Notes: generated by a model from the sequence alone, not told the origin. A DNA stretch of 64,000 bases from Bacteroidota bacterium (GCA_018266755.1 JAFDZW010000005.1:1687963-1751962); one strand, 5' to 3'; shown: positions 53,064 through 62,233, counted from the stretch's first letter. Numbers and translations: made by a program.

Positions 53064-55046
53064 CTACTGTTCATGCACAAGATGCAGCGTGAACGAATAC
53101 CCCTTCGCGAGGATGCGAACGGTGTATGAGCCTGATGGTACTCTATTCAAGTTGATCGGTAGCGAACGATCCGGACCGAGCGGACCCCTCGTTGTTGTGA
53201 GAACCCGGCCAATCGCATCGAACACCGATACATCGGCAACCCCAAGCTCCAATGGAGAATGAATCGTCGCGACATCGGTCGCGGGATTCGGTATGACACT
53301 GAGCCGTGGCACATCTACTGCGATGCGCACATCGGGCGACGAAACATCCGCAGTTGAAACGGTGGCGCAGACAGTCGTCGAGAACGACGGCACGGCAGCA
53401 AGACAGCTAAACTCGGTCGGATCGGAGATGTTGACCGAATCGAACGATACAGATGTGCATGGTGTGTCGGCCGGCGTAATGCCGAAGAGAACGTATGCGA
53501 TCACCGGTCTCGCCCCCTGTAGATCCTGTTGGCTGAAGTGCAGCCGTGCAATACCCGACGCAGTCGCTGTCGTACGGTCCGTTCCGCCCAACGGCGTCCA
53601 CGTCCCGCGGTACACCAGCTTCGACGCATCGTAGTGAACCGACAGATCCACCGTACCCGCATGCAACGCCGGTTGCGACATGATCGGGATATCGACCGTC
53701 CCCTCAACCGTATCCATAAAGGCGCCGGGCATCGTCAGCAACTCAACGTGCTCGCGGTTTTTCCCTCGACCAAGGATGGGGACGAAGATAGTGTCACCGT
53801 TGCTTAAAACGAGTTGCATCGTGGTGTTGTAGATCCTACCCGAATCCGGGAGGAATTGAATCCGCAGCGAATCACCTTCCTGCTGCGAAGAAATTGTGAA
53901 ATACTTATCGTCGTCACCGCTTGCCAATTTGATCTTGACGATTGACGGGGCTCCGCAACCGGCATGGATGGCAACCGCAGCACGGGCCGACGGGCCGCAC
54001 GGCGAGACAGGAGTCGGGAAAATAATCGTCTCGGGGCTAACGGTCAACGTTCCTTTCGGGGCTGTCATCGCCGCCCGTGAGTCGATGCGTTTCCAGATCG
54101 ACCCGAAGTTATCTGCTGCGAAAATGATCGTATCCTCGATCCTGACGATGTCTCGCGAATCATACGGAAGATTCGGGCCGGGCACGGTCTGCCATGTCGA
54201 ACCGGTGTCTGTGCTTTCGAGGATGCCCATGGAGCGAGCGGGAAGATAGATCACTCCTGGCGTTATAAGCATGCAGCCCGACAGCGTCGTCAGCGGATAC
54301 GATAAGATGCTTTTGAACGATTGGCCCCCATCTTTCGTAACGTACAACTCTGAATTCGAATTGTCTTGCGTATAATTTCCTCCTTCTTCGTTGATGCCGA
54401 AGATGACATTCTCGTTGCACGGAACGACGGCGAACGTATGCGCATCGGCTTCCATCGTCCCAGATTGGGTCGCCCAGGTCTTGCCGTAGTCTGTTGTGAC
54501 TGCAATGAAGCTTGCCTGTGCATTCTCGACGAATGCGATCACATGTCCCGGACCGACAGTGTAAAAATCCTTCGGCACCACACCAAGCGGAGTCTGATTC
54601 CACGTAGCGCCGCGATCTCGGGTGAACATCGCATTGTGCGTCGTACGGTTGCCGATGACGAATTCCGAGTCAGACCCGGAGAATGCTGCGGCGAAGATCA
54701 CGTCGGTACCCGAGAGCGAAACCCAGTTCAGCCCCTGATCGCGAGTCAGAAAGGCACCGAGATCGGTGCAGACGATACCCGTCTTGTCGTCGAAGAATGT
54801 TGCCGCCTGGATGGTTATAGCGGTCTTCGGTGGCAGCGGGACCGTCAACCACGTAGCACCTTTGTCAAGCGACTTATACAACTGATGTAGCCCTGCCCAG
54901 ACCACGCCGCCCCCGGTTGCCATCACTCCGGAATTTCCGAAATCCCCTTGACCCACCAGATTCGAGGCAACCATCGTCCACTGCGCCCCGGCAGACGAAG
55001 CCAGAAGCATCACAAACAGTACTACCACTGCACAGAACTTGATCAT
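53064..55046 (-). CDS. Secreted propeller protein with T9SS type A sorting domain
   Basis: A 660-residue secreted protein. The signal peptide (MIKFCAVVVLFVMLLASSAGAQ) is followed by a sortilin/YCF48-like propeller with repeats LYKSLDKGATWLTV, FLTRDQGLNWVSL, MFTRDRGATWNQ, VTTDYGKTWATQ and LESTDTGSTWQTV (about residues 30-310), a middle domain with immunoglobulin-like segments and paired cysteines, and a T9SS type A sorting domain at the end (SVIPNPATDVATI ... FDAIGRVLTT ... VPSGSYTVRI). It is likely displayed on the cell surface. The ATG at 55046 is preferred because it begins the signal; the frame runs upstream to 55088. Confidence 0.85.
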   Translation of the reverse strand: MIKFCAVVVLFVMLLASSAGAQWTMVASNLVGQGDFGNSGVMATGGGVVWAGLHQLYKSLDKGATWLTVPLPPKTAITIQAATFFDDKTGIVCTDLGAFLTRDQGLNWVSLSGTDVIFAAAFSGSDSEFVIGNRTTHNAMFTRDRGATWNQTPLGVVPKDFYTVGPGHVIAFVENAQASFIAVTTDYGKTWATQSGTMEADAHTFAVVPCNENVIFGINEEGGNYTQDNSNSELYVTKDGGQSFKSILSYPLTTLSGCMLITPGVIYLPARSMGILESTDTGSTWQTVPGPNLPYDSRDIVRIEDTIIFAADNFGSIWKRIDSRAAMTAPKGTLTVSPETIIFPTPVSPCGPSARAAVAIHAGCGAPSIVKIKLASGDDDKYFTISSQQEGDSLRIQFLPDSGRIYNTTMQLVLSNGDTIFVPILGRGKNREHVELLTMPGAFMDTVEGTVDIPIMSQPALHAGTVDLSVHYDASKLVYRGTWTPLGGTDRTTATASGIARLHFSQQDLQGARPVIAYVLFGITPADTPCTSVSFDSVNISDPTEFSCLAAVPSFSTTVCATVSTADVSSPDVRIAVDVPRLSVIPNPATDVATIHSPLELGVADVSVFDAIGRVLTTTRGPLGPDRSLPINLNRVPSGSYTVRILAKGYSFTLHLVHEQ

Positions 55047-55316
55047 TCGACTCTCCCAAAAAGTACGCATACTAACGTTATCGCACAATCATATATACCG
55101 ACAAGACGTATGAAGGTGCCCGAAACTGACACCCGGTATGATTTCCCGACGACAATTTTTCGAATGAAAAGCTAATCCTTGCGAAAACCGAACCCGAATC
55201 CTACATTGCAATGCTCGTGTCTCTGACCACAATCAATAGTGGAAGGTTGCTCTGCCATGGAATTTCTGCCATGATGGAGCTACTATTTCACGGTGCTAAG
55301 AACGTCAGGCCGACCC

Positions 55317-55335
55317 GTCCCCCCACGTCGGGGAC
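55317..55335 (+). other. Small hairpin followed by a T-rich run before a lipoprotein gene
   Basis: Arms GTCCCC / GGGGAC with a 7-base loop, then TTCTCTTCCTATTTTTTG, 43 bases before the lipoprotein start at 55378. The form is that of a weak terminator, but no upstream gene on this strand needs one. Attenuation of the lipoprotein gene is possible. The rest of the 331-base gap at 55047-55377 shows no feature I can support. Confidence 0.4.
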
Positions 55336-55377
55336 TTCTCTTCCTATTTTTTGTTGTATCTGCATCAGTTGCATCGG

Positions 55378-56130
55378 ATGAGTATGATCGAGAAGCGGTG
55401 GGGGATGTTCGTGTGCATGTTGGCGCTGGGTGCGTTGGCGCTTTCGTGTGCAAAAGAAATGGATAACCAGCAGCCGGGGCAGGCGGATACGACCGCACAC
55501 GGCGACAGCATACGTGCCACGTTCTACAAAACGATCGCACAGAAGCTGCCGGGCATTTGGGTCCGGCGCGATTCGAGCGGCATCGAGCAAGGCTACAACC
55601 TCCTGCCGGACGGCCGCCTGATGCTTGTCGGCGCGACGAGTAACATCTCGGGTATTCACTGGTCGCTTACTTCCGATACGCTGACGCTCTATACCCACGC
55701 CGAACCCGACACGACACCGATCCCGCATGTGTATTTCATCAAAGCGATCGACGACAGCGCTCTCTCGTTCGCTGCGCCCGGCGCACCGAACGGATACAAC
55801 GAAAATTATCATCGCCGCACGGGTGGCGTCCCGCAGCGCTACGTCACGCTCTATCGTCGTCAGTTCGAGGGGATCGTTGCACCGGGCCAGATTATGAAGC
55901 ATACGTTCGACGTTGAGTCGCTCTTCGACGGCGGCATCTCGCTTTCGAGCGACAGCGCCGACGTGAAGTTCTACCTGCTGCGCGGAACAACGAACCTGAC
56001 ACCCTCGCCTGTGCGAGAATATAACGGCCGCTTCGCCCCCGGCGAATACACCGTGCGAGTCATGTATATTTACCAGGGACGTCGCAAAGGCGCAAACGCA
56101 GACTACAACGTCCGAATCGAGGAGCGGTAG
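55378..56130 (+). CDS. Hypothetical lipoprotein, lipocalin-like
   Basis: A 250-residue lipoprotein (ALGALALSC, Cys21 from the chosen start). The segment LPGIWVRRDSSGIEQGYN and the following strands (GRLMLVGATSNISGIHWSL, DTLTLYTHAEP) resemble lipocalin-like domains such as DUF4488. The C-terminal half forms a second beta-rich unit ending YNVRIEER. The ATG at 55378 is used; ATGs at 55351 and 55384 are alternatives. There is no operon partner. Confidence 0.72.
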   Translation: MSMIEKRWGMFVCMLALGALALSCAKEMDNQQPGQADTTAHGDSIRATFYKTIAQKLPGIWVRRDSSGIEQGYNLLPDGRLMLVGATSNISGIHWSLTSDTLTLYTHAEPDTTPIPHVYFIKAIDDSALSFAAPGAPNGYNENYHRRTGGVPQRYVTLYRRQFEGIVAPGQIMKHTFDVESLFDGGISLSSDSADVKFYLLRGTTNLTPSPVREYNGRFAPGEYTVRVMYIYQGRRKGANADYNVRIEER

Positions 56131-56295
56131 AGGTCGCACGGTCGCCTGCTTGTGCGCTCACGCCTGCATTTGTTGCCTCCGGATCGCTTGCCGAAATATT
56201 GCCGCCGGTTCATGCGTATTTTAACAGCCGATCATTCGGCATCCATCACCCGAACTGTTCACCCTATCTAACAACCGAATCCTGAAGGAGCAGAC

Positions 56296-57495
56296 ATGAA
56301 CCGTATCCTGACTCTTTTGCTCGTGGGCACATGTGCCATACTGCTGTCGCGCCCCGCATCTGCGCAAATCGATATTCTTGGGAAGATCAGCGGCGAGGTA
56401 GATAAGAAGGTCGACGAATCGGTCGACGATGCGTTGCACCCAAAGAAGAAGACCGACGAGAAAAAAACCGACGACAAGAAGGACGATCAGAGCAAACAAT
56501 CGTCGTCAAATACGGGCACTGCATCGAATACGACGACTTCTGCGCAAGCATTCAAAGCATACAATAATTACGATTTCAAACCGGGCGAAACGGTGATTTT
56601 CTCCGACGATTTCCGCGACGACGTCGACGGCGAGTTCGCAGCGCACTGGAATCTCGACGCGGGGCAAGCTGTCGTCAACACCATCAATGGCGAACGCGCA
56701 TTCTTGCTCACCGACGGCAACTATGCAATTGTTTCGCCACGCCTCAAAACCAAAAGCTATCTCTCGGACCCGTTCACGATCGAGTTCGATTATTACCAGG
56801 CCAACTCGAGCCAATGGGCCCCGATGATCCGTTTCGAGGCGTCCGATGGGTCAAGCCCGGCGGTGTATTTCGGCAAACAAGTCCACACCGGCTCATTCCC
56901 GCACGACCTGGAAGGCAACGACATCGCCGACGACGAGACATACTACGGCAAGTGGCATCACGGCGCGATCATTTACAAGAACGATCAGCTCAAAGCATAC
57001 GTCGATAACGTTCGCGCGCTGGTCGTCCCACATTGCGATTTCACGCCGGTGAGCGTAACGTTCGGCGGCATTGGCGATCAGAATGTACCAATCACGTTCA
57101 AGAATGTCCGCATTGCCGGCGGCGGTTCGCAGAACATGATCGGCAACATCATGACCGACGGCAAGTTCGTCACGCACGGCATTACCTTCGATGTCGCCAA
57201 GGCAACGCTGCGCCCCGAAAGCATGGGTGTGCTCAATGAGATCGCGAAGTTTCTCAAAGAGAACGGAGCCATCCACGTCGAGATCGATGGTTACACCGAT
57301 AGCGATGGCGATGCAAACTCGAACGTCCGGCTTTCGGACGACCGCGCAGGCGCGGTCAAAACACAGCTCGTTGCCATGGGTATCGATGCGTCACGCATGA
57401 GCACGAAAGGCTTCGGCTCGAAGAATCCGATCGCGCCGAACAATACGCCCGAAGGTAAGGCGATGAATCGCCGCGTCGAGTTTGTGAAGCAATAA
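56296..57495 (+). CDS. OmpA-family protein with LamG/concanavalin-like domain
   Basis: A 399-residue envelope protein. A signal peptide (LTLLLVGTCAILLSRPASAQ) is followed by a charged Lys/Asp/Ser low-complexity linker (about 30-85), a jelly-roll domain with ETVIFSDDFRDDVDGEF and PFTIEFDYYQANS (about 95-285), and an OmpA-type peptidoglycan-binding domain at the C terminus (ITFDVAKATLRPES, IHVEIDGYTDSDGDA, LSDDRAGAVK, RMSTKGFGS, NRRVEFV). It probably links a glycan- or protein-binding domain to the cell wall. The ribosome-binding site AAGGAG lies 5 bases before the ATG. Confidence 0.9.
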   Translation: MNRILTLLLVGTCAILLSRPASAQIDILGKISGEVDKKVDESVDDALHPKKKTDEKKTDDKKDDQSKQSSSNTGTASNTTTSAQAFKAYNNYDFKPGETVIFSDDFRDDVDGEFAAHWNLDAGQAVVNTINGERAFLLTDGNYAIVSPRLKTKSYLSDPFTIEFDYYQANSSQWAPMIRFEASDGSSPAVYFGKQVHTGSFPHDLEGNDIADDETYYGKWHHGAIIYKNDQLKAYVDNVRALVVPHCDFTPVSVTFGGIGDQNVPITFKNVRIAGGGSQNMIGNIMTDGKFVTHGITFDVAKATLRPESMGVLNEIAKFLKENGAIHVEIDGYTDSDGDANSNVRLSDDRAGAVKTQLVAMGIDASRMSTKGFGSKNPIAPNNTPEGKAMNRRVEFVKQ

Positions 57496-57557
57496 GTTCA
57501 TTCGAGTTTGGGGCGGACGCCGATGTGGGCGTCCACCTCGCCCATTCCCTTTAGACC

Positions 57558-58379
57558 ATGAGACTCTTCGTAGCATTCACCCTTGCGATGCTATGCGTCG
57601 CACACACGTCGTTCGCACAACGCTCTCCGCTTTTGCATCAGGATATCGCACCGTTGCTTGCCAACGGGGGGATTCCTCAGACTGCCGACGAAGCATATCG
57701 GTGGTGCACACACGACGAACTCGGCAACCTCGTATGTCCGACGCTTCAGGCATATGAAAAGACCGCAGAAGGACTTGGCAACACGCTCAGCGAAGCCGTC
57801 GCCGCGAATCAGGGCAAAGCCGGAACCGATGCATACCAGAGCCGCATGCCCGAAGAGCGTTCGGTCGTCGAGGCTGCGAACAAGCTGCAGGATCTCATGA
57901 CCGGCAAAGAGGCTGCTGCGTTCACAAGTAAATTCAACTCCGATCTTGTCCAAGCCACGCAGCGAAGCGACGACCGGCATTTACAAGTAATGCGTGCACT
58001 CCAGGGTGGAATGGATTCGTGTCCGAAGATCAAAGGCGGCGAGGGAGAGTATGCCGATCCGGAATGCGTGAAGTCGAAAAATCACGAAGCGATGAAAGGA
58101 CACGTCACCGCTGCGAATGTCCTGCTGGCCGATCTACGGGGTATCTATGCAGAGTACGTCCAGAAACTTCGGGCACAGTATGCGGCGATGGATGCGATCC
58201 TTGCTTCGACCGGCTACGGCTCGAAGGCGAGGACCCAGATCTATCTCGATCAGTTTACGGCCGCACAGGCAATGGAGATCTCAGGCGTTCAGCAACTGAT
58301 GGGCCGATACAGCGGCGCGGTGATCGAGGCCGCTACATACGTACAGCAATTGAAAGACTGGGAGAGAGATAATCCCTGA
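57558..58379 (+). CDS. Hypothetical secreted protein
   Basis: A 273-residue protein with a signal peptide (LFVAFTLAMLCVAHTSFAQ). The mature chain is mostly helical, with Cys pairs in YRWCTHDELGNLVCP and in MDSCPKI...DPECVKSK, which may form disulfides in the periplasm. No known domain is recognised. It follows the OmpA/LamG gene by 62 bases and may be in the same unit. It ends 3 bases from the convergent gene at 58383. Confidence 0.7.
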   Translation: MRLFVAFTLAMLCVAHTSFAQRSPLLHQDIAPLLANGGIPQTADEAYRWCTHDELGNLVCPTLQAYEKTAEGLGNTLSEAVAANQGKAGTDAYQSRMPEERSVVEAANKLQDLMTGKEAAAFTSKFNSDLVQATQRSDDRHLQVMRALQGGMDSCPKIKGGEGEYADPECVKSKNHEAMKGHVTAANVLLADLRGIYAEYVQKLRAQYAAMDAILASTGYGSKARTQIYLDQFTAAQAMEISGVQQLMGRYSGAVIEAATYVQQLKDWERDNP

Positions 58380-58382
58380 GCA

Positions 58383-59243
58383 CTACTTCCCTTGCGCCTC
58401 GCGCAAAAGGCGGCAGCATGTCGCCAGATGCATTCTGTTCAACGCAATCCGTTCTGCAACCAGCGTGAATAACTCGCTGAGATGTTCGCCGAATCGGTCG
58501 ATGAGTTTTCTTCTACTCGCGTCGCCAACCCTCCAGATCTCCGGCGGAATGACTTCGTCGGCAACAGCGAAGGGCGGTGCAAGTGTCGCCATTTGCGTAG
58601 AGAGCAGCGACGCTTCTTGTCCGATGCGCCAGCGTTCGGCCTCGACAAGTCCGGAGGCGCGGTTGCGACGATGCCGCATAATACACTCTGCCGAGCCGTT
58701 GCAGGGTTCGCTCTGGTTGGCCTGCCGTGCCTTCTCGTCGATTGCGCGCACTTGTTCGTCGAAGGTATTCTCGAGCGCCCGATAGGACGTCTCGATCTCG
58801 TTATTGAGCGCCTGTAGTTGTCGCAACAGTGTAAGCAGCGAATCGTTGGAGATTGTCGGCTCGGACTGCACTGTGTTTGTGAACTTCTTCGTGGCTAGCG
58901 CCGTCTCGTCGTTGACCGTGCGAGTACCAGTGTCGTTCTTCATTACCTGCACCGGTGCCTGATTTGCCAGCGCTGACTGTGGCGGCTTGCGACGCGTCTG
59001 GAAGAATTGTTTCATTTGGCGTTCGAGCCGCTTGACATCGTTTGCTGTATCAAGGACGTTCGGGTCGAGCACACCAAGCGTCGCATCGTTCGGTGCGGTC
59101 TGCGGCGCTGGAAGCGAGGCGAGGTAGGCGCGAAAGCTCGTCGGCGAACTTTGTGCAAGCACGCCAGACGACAGACTCAACCCAATGAGCAATGATGCAA
59201 GTGCGCTTGCTCGGCGCAATGTGCGGTTCTTCAGCATAAGCAT
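58383..59243 (-). CDS. Hypothetical secreted helical protein
   Basis: A 286-residue protein with a signal peptide (LASLLIGLSLSSGVLAQ). It contains predicted coiled-coil segments (VKRLERQMKQFFQTRR, LLRQLQALNNEIETSYRALE) and a Cys pair in SEPCNGSAECIMRH. Function is unknown. The arrangement of a Cys pair followed by a long helix resembles the protein at 57558. It lies in a convergent pair with that gene and is divergent from the 59373 gene. Confidence 0.68.
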   Translation of the reverse strand: MLMLKNRTLRRASALASLLIGLSLSSGVLAQSSPTSFRAYLASLPAPQTAPNDATLGVLDPNVLDTANDVKRLERQMKQFFQTRRKPPQSALANQAPVQVMKNDTGTRTVNDETALATKKFTNTVQSEPTISNDSLLTLLRQLQALNNEIETSYRALENTFDEQVRAIDEKARQANQSEPCNGSAECIMRHRRNRASGLVEAERWRIGQEASLLSTQMATLAPPFAVADEVIPPEIWRVGDASRRKLIDRFGEHLSELFTLVAERIALNRMHLATCCRLLREAQGK

Positions 59244-59372
59244 TCGGCAATCCTATCTCTAATTTACGACAAATTCTGGCCCGTTCATCGTTGCAACATA
59301 CATTATTCATCGAACTCTCGGAATCCTTTGCCGATAGCAGCACATATCCAATCATAGAAAGGAGCCATCGGA

Positions 59373-59981
59373 ATGGTCAGAGTTTTTTTCATGCTCGCCT
59401 TGTTCGCCGCGTTCGTCGTGGCCGAAGTACACGCGCAATCGAAAGACCACACACGGATGTTTCAACTAGGTGATTCGCCAAGCTCCGTCACCTCTACGGA
59501 CCAAGAGAACAAGCGCGTTGCGCGCCGCGAGCTGAGCGACTCCATCCGCAAAGAGATTGAAAAACTTCACGAACGCATCGAAGAACTCTCAAAGAAGCTC
59601 GACGAAGTCTTGCCGGACGAACACCGTAATCGATTGATCTCACCGTTCCTCGATTCGCTAGGCAGGCTACGACAGTTGCCGGATATTGATCTCTACAGTC
59701 CGTTTCCAAAGAATTTCATCATCCCAAATCCTCAGCTCATTCCGGAAGACCACATGCTCGTGTTACCTGAGCCGCCAACCACTCCGAAGCGGTCAATCCC
59801 CAACCCACACTTTCCGGGTTGGCGCATCGAGCTACTGCGCGATATGGCCGTGAACGGTGATTCAGACGGCTTCATCTCGACACCACAACCGATCGTGACC
59901 AACCGCCTTGAGCTTCCGGACGGTCTTGCCCGATTCCTGCAGCCGGGTGCGAGCGGCGTCATTGTTGGGCAGACGAAATAA
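59373..59981 (+). CDS. Hypothetical secreted protein with coiled coil
   Basis: A 202-residue protein with a signal peptide (VFFMLALFAAFVVAEVHAQ). A short coiled coil (IRKEIEKLHERIEELSKKLD, about 60-80) is followed by a Pro-rich region (LPEPPTTPKRSIPNPHFPG). No family is recognised. The AAAGGAG ribosome-binding site 8 bases before the ATG is good. It is closed by a strong terminator. Confidence 0.7.
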   Translation: MVRVFFMLALFAAFVVAEVHAQSKDHTRMFQLGDSPSSVTSTDQENKRVARRELSDSIRKEIEKLHERIEELSKKLDEVLPDEHRNRLISPFLDSLGRLRQLPDIDLYSPFPKNFIIPNPQLIPEDHMLVLPEPPTTPKRSIPNPHFPGWRIELLRDMAVNGDSDGFISTPQPIVTNRLELPDGLARFLQPGASGVIVGQTK

Positions 59982-60007
59982 GTGACGATCACCGAAGTGT
60001 TTCACCG

Positions 60008-60041
60008 AGGGAGGGAATTCATTTCCCTCCCTATTCTTTTT
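60008..60041 (+). terminator. Intrinsic terminator abutting the next gene
   Basis: Ten-base arms AGGGAGGGAA / TTCCCTCCCT with a 5-base loop, followed by ATTCTTTTTG. It ends transcription of the 59373 gene but its T-run stops only 8 bases before the start of the gamma carbonic anhydrase gene. Confidence 0.9.
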
Positions 60042-60048
60042 GGGATGT

Positions 60049-60630
60049 ATGGGATATATTATTGAGCCGGTGGAATCCGGCAAACTATACGAGTTTCAGG
60101 GCAAGACGCCCGTCGTGCATCCGAGCTGTTTCCTTGCGGCAGGTTCTCGCGTGATCGGGGATGTTATGCTCGAGGAGAATGTGAGCGTGTGGTTCAACGT
60201 CGTCATCCGAGGCGATGTGGAGCGCATCCGCATCGGGCGCAATTCGAACATCCAGGACAACGTCGTCATCCACGTAACCCATTATAAGAATCCTACATGG
60301 GTCGGCGAGGGCGTAACGGTCGGGCATTCGGCTGTGCTGCATGGCTGTACAATCGGCAACGGAGCACTCATCGGGATGAACTCGGTGGTTCTGGACCGAG
60401 CGGTCATCGGCGAAGGGGCGCTTGTTGCGGCCGGGGCTGTCGTGACACCGCACGTGCATATTCCCGCCGGCATGCTCGCAGCAGGCATCCCCGCCAAACC
60501 GATCCGGCACCTAACCGACGAGGAAAAGGCCATGGTGCTCGAGGGAGCGGACAACTACATGAAGTACGTGGCCCATTACCGAGGCGAAGCACCGCCGGAA
60601 CGATGGGATACCGGCGAATTTGCCAGGTAG
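60049..60630 (+). CDS. Gamma carbonic anhydrase family protein
   Basis: A 193-residue left-handed beta-helix protein of the gamma-CA/YrdA/PaaY family. The hexapeptide repeats GSRVIGDVMLEENVSVWFNV, VERIRIGRNSNIQDNVVIHV, GEGVTVGHSAVLHGCTIGNG and GALVAAGAVVTPHV are complete, and the metal-binding histidines are in VIHVTHYKN and VGHSAVLHG. The RGD segment is also typical. Activity varies within this family, and some act as acyl-related thioesterases. The ATG at 60049 has almost no leader between it and the preceding terminator; a TTG at 60040 is the only earlier option. A beta-type CA is also in this window. Confidence 0.92.
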   Translation: MGYIIEPVESGKLYEFQGKTPVVHPSCFLAAGSRVIGDVMLEENVSVWFNVVIRGDVERIRIGRNSNIQDNVVIHVTHYKNPTWVGEGVTVGHSAVLHGCTIGNGALIGMNSVVLDRAVIGEGALVAAGAVVTPHVHIPAGMLAAGIPAKPIRHLTDEEKAMVLEGADNYMKYVAHYRGEAPPERWDTGEFAR

Positions 60631-60760
60631 GATAAGCGATTGTAATTATTCGGTTTATAGAAACCCGCAGGAATGTCCGGGGCACAATTCGTTGCCCTCT
60701 GTGTCACATTCTGCCTTGTGTTCGTGTCATAGAAGTGAAAGCAGAAGGCCGGAGCGTATT

Positions 60761-61447
60761 GTGAAAAACCTGATAGACGATATCGTGCCTTCTGAGCAAG
60801 AGCGGAAGGCAAGCCAACCGCCAGCGTCTGCGCCCGAACCGGCGCATTCGGGCGAGGGAGATATTGCCGCATCGGGTCTGACGCCCGACCGCGAAACACA
60901 GCTCTTTCACAATTTTTTGGCAGGAAGCGACGAAGCGTTTCGAACGCTCTATGATGCATTCGAGCGATCGCTGTATGTGTATTGCTGCCGCATCTTGAAA
61001 AACGACACCGAGGCTCGCGATCTCTTCCAGGAGATCTGGATCCGGATGTACAAGATGCGCGGTGAACAGATCGAAGTTCGTCGGTTCTCCGGGTTGCTCT
61101 TTACAGTTGCGCGTAATTACTGCTTGAACGCATTGCGTGACAGCAAGAGCCACCTGAACCTTTCGTTCGACGACATGGCCGACGAGTCGGAACTGATGGT
61201 CCGTACGAAAGATATCGAGAACGCCGATCTTCGCGAGCTCCTGCAGCGTGCCCTGGCGCAGCTCCCGTTCAATCAGCGCGAGGCGTTTGTCTTGCGCGAA
61301 TATGTAGGCTACACCTACGACGAAGTCGCCGAGATCATGGGCACCAACGCCGCGAATGCGCGCGCGCGTGCGCATCGCGCCAGAGAACGTTTGCGTACCA
61401 TCGTCTCAGCCTGGATGGATTTGCGGACGACGGAACACGAGCATTGA
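60761..61447 (+). CDS. ECF RNA polymerase sigma factor
   Basis: A 228-residue ECF sigma factor with a 50-residue N-terminal extension rich in Pro, Ala and Ser. Region 2 shows ILKNDTEARDLFQEIWIRMY, region 4 shows YTYDEVAEIMGTNAANARAR. The frame is open upstream to 60620, but the GTG at 60761 has GGAG 6 bases before it and is preferred. It is followed by a probable anti-sigma gene whose first in-frame start overlaps its stop (TGATG). This is the third ECF/partner pair in the window. Confidence 0.9.
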   Translation: MKNLIDDIVPSEQERKASQPPASAPEPAHSGEGDIAASGLTPDRETQLFHNFLAGSDEAFRTLYDAFERSLYVYCCRILKNDTEARDLFQEIWIRMYKMRGEQIEVRRFSGLLFTVARNYCLNALRDSKSHLNLSFDDMADESELMVRTKDIENADLRELLQRALAQLPFNQREAFVLREYVGYTYDEVAEIMGTNAANARARAHRARERLRTIVSAWMDLRTTEHEH

Positions 61448-61467
61448 TGAGTGTAAGGAAACAACGT

Positions 61468-62112
61468 ATGAATGTACACGAACAGATCAGTTCGTTCATC
61501 GACAACGAACTATCGCACGAACAGGAACAAGACTTCCTGATCTCGCTTGCATCGAACGATGCAACGCGGAAAACCTTCCGCAGCGAGCTCGTGCTCAAGA
61601 ATATCATCCATCGCGATGAGGTCCTGACGTCGCCGTCGCGCGATCTGCGCCCGGCTGTGCTTGCCACGATCGGCATCGGTGTTGCCGCCGCTGCAACCGC
61701 CGAATCGGCCAATGCTGCGACTGCCGCAACCGTTGCCAAATCGTCTGCACTCAAGGCCCTCTTTGCGACAAAGCTCAACGCGCTTGTGACGACATCGATG
61801 ATCGTTGCGTCCGCGCTCGGAGGCTATGGTGTCCGTAGCTACGTTGCGTCGAACCATCCGGCCCCGGTCGCCAAGCAGCCGATCGTCAACACTACACATG
61901 TCACTCCGGCCACCACGCCTACTACCATCGAACTCCAGGCGCCGGAAGTGAACAATACGCCAGCCGATCTCGGAAGCGCCCCTGCACAAGCCACTGCAAC
62001 TCGCACGACAGCGAAGAAGACTGTTGTGACGCCGATGCAGGACAAGACGACCGACCAGATCACGACCGTTGGCTCGGCACCAGTGAAAATCGATCTGCCA
62101 AAGAAAAAGTAA
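61468..62112 (+). CDS. Probable transmembrane anti-sigma factor
   Basis: A 214-residue protein beginning MNVHEQISSFIDNELSHEQE, like the N terminus of RseA/RsiW-type anti-sigma factors but without the HxxxCxxC zinc motif. The next 80 residues are Ala-rich, and one hydrophobic helix (ALVTTSMIVASALGGYGV, about 112-130) should span the inner membrane, leaving a Thr/Pro/Ala-rich periplasmic tail ending KIDLPKKK. The start at 61468 has an AAGGA site 8 bases upstream; 61447 is an alternative overlapping the sigma stop. Position after a sigma gene supports the role; sequence alone is weak. Confidence 0.78.
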   Translation: MNVHEQISSFIDNELSHEQEQDFLISLASNDATRKTFRSELVLKNIIHRDEVLTSPSRDLRPAVLATIGIGVAAAATAESANAATAATVAKSSALKALFATKLNALVTTSMIVASALGGYGVRSYVASNHPAPVAKQPIVNTTHVTPATTPTTIELQAPEVNNTPADLGSAPAQATATRTTAKKTVVTPMQDKTTDQITTVGSAPVKIDLPKKK

Positions 62113-62147
62113 GTAAGAAGAAGTAGGAATAGTAATTCCCTCTGTGG

Positions 62148-62205
62148 TACGTCTTCTGTAGCCATTTCGGTAACACGGAATGTTGTTTGCAGAAGACGTA
62201 TTTTT
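62148..62205 (+). terminator. Compound terminator after the anti-sigma gene
   Basis: Outer arms TACGTCTTCTG / CAGAAGACGTA (11 bp) enclose an inner hairpin CATTTCG / CGGAATG, and TTTTT follows. It lies 35 bases after the anti-sigma stop and should isolate the following OmpA gene. Confidence 0.85.
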
Positions 62206-62233
62206 ATATGCGCTGCTTGTTACACTACGCACG

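Noticed and set aside
57515-57534. Terminator hairpin GGACGCC/GGCGTCC after the OmpA/LamG gene
   Set aside because: The stem is short and has no T-run; cotranscription with the next gene is equally likely.
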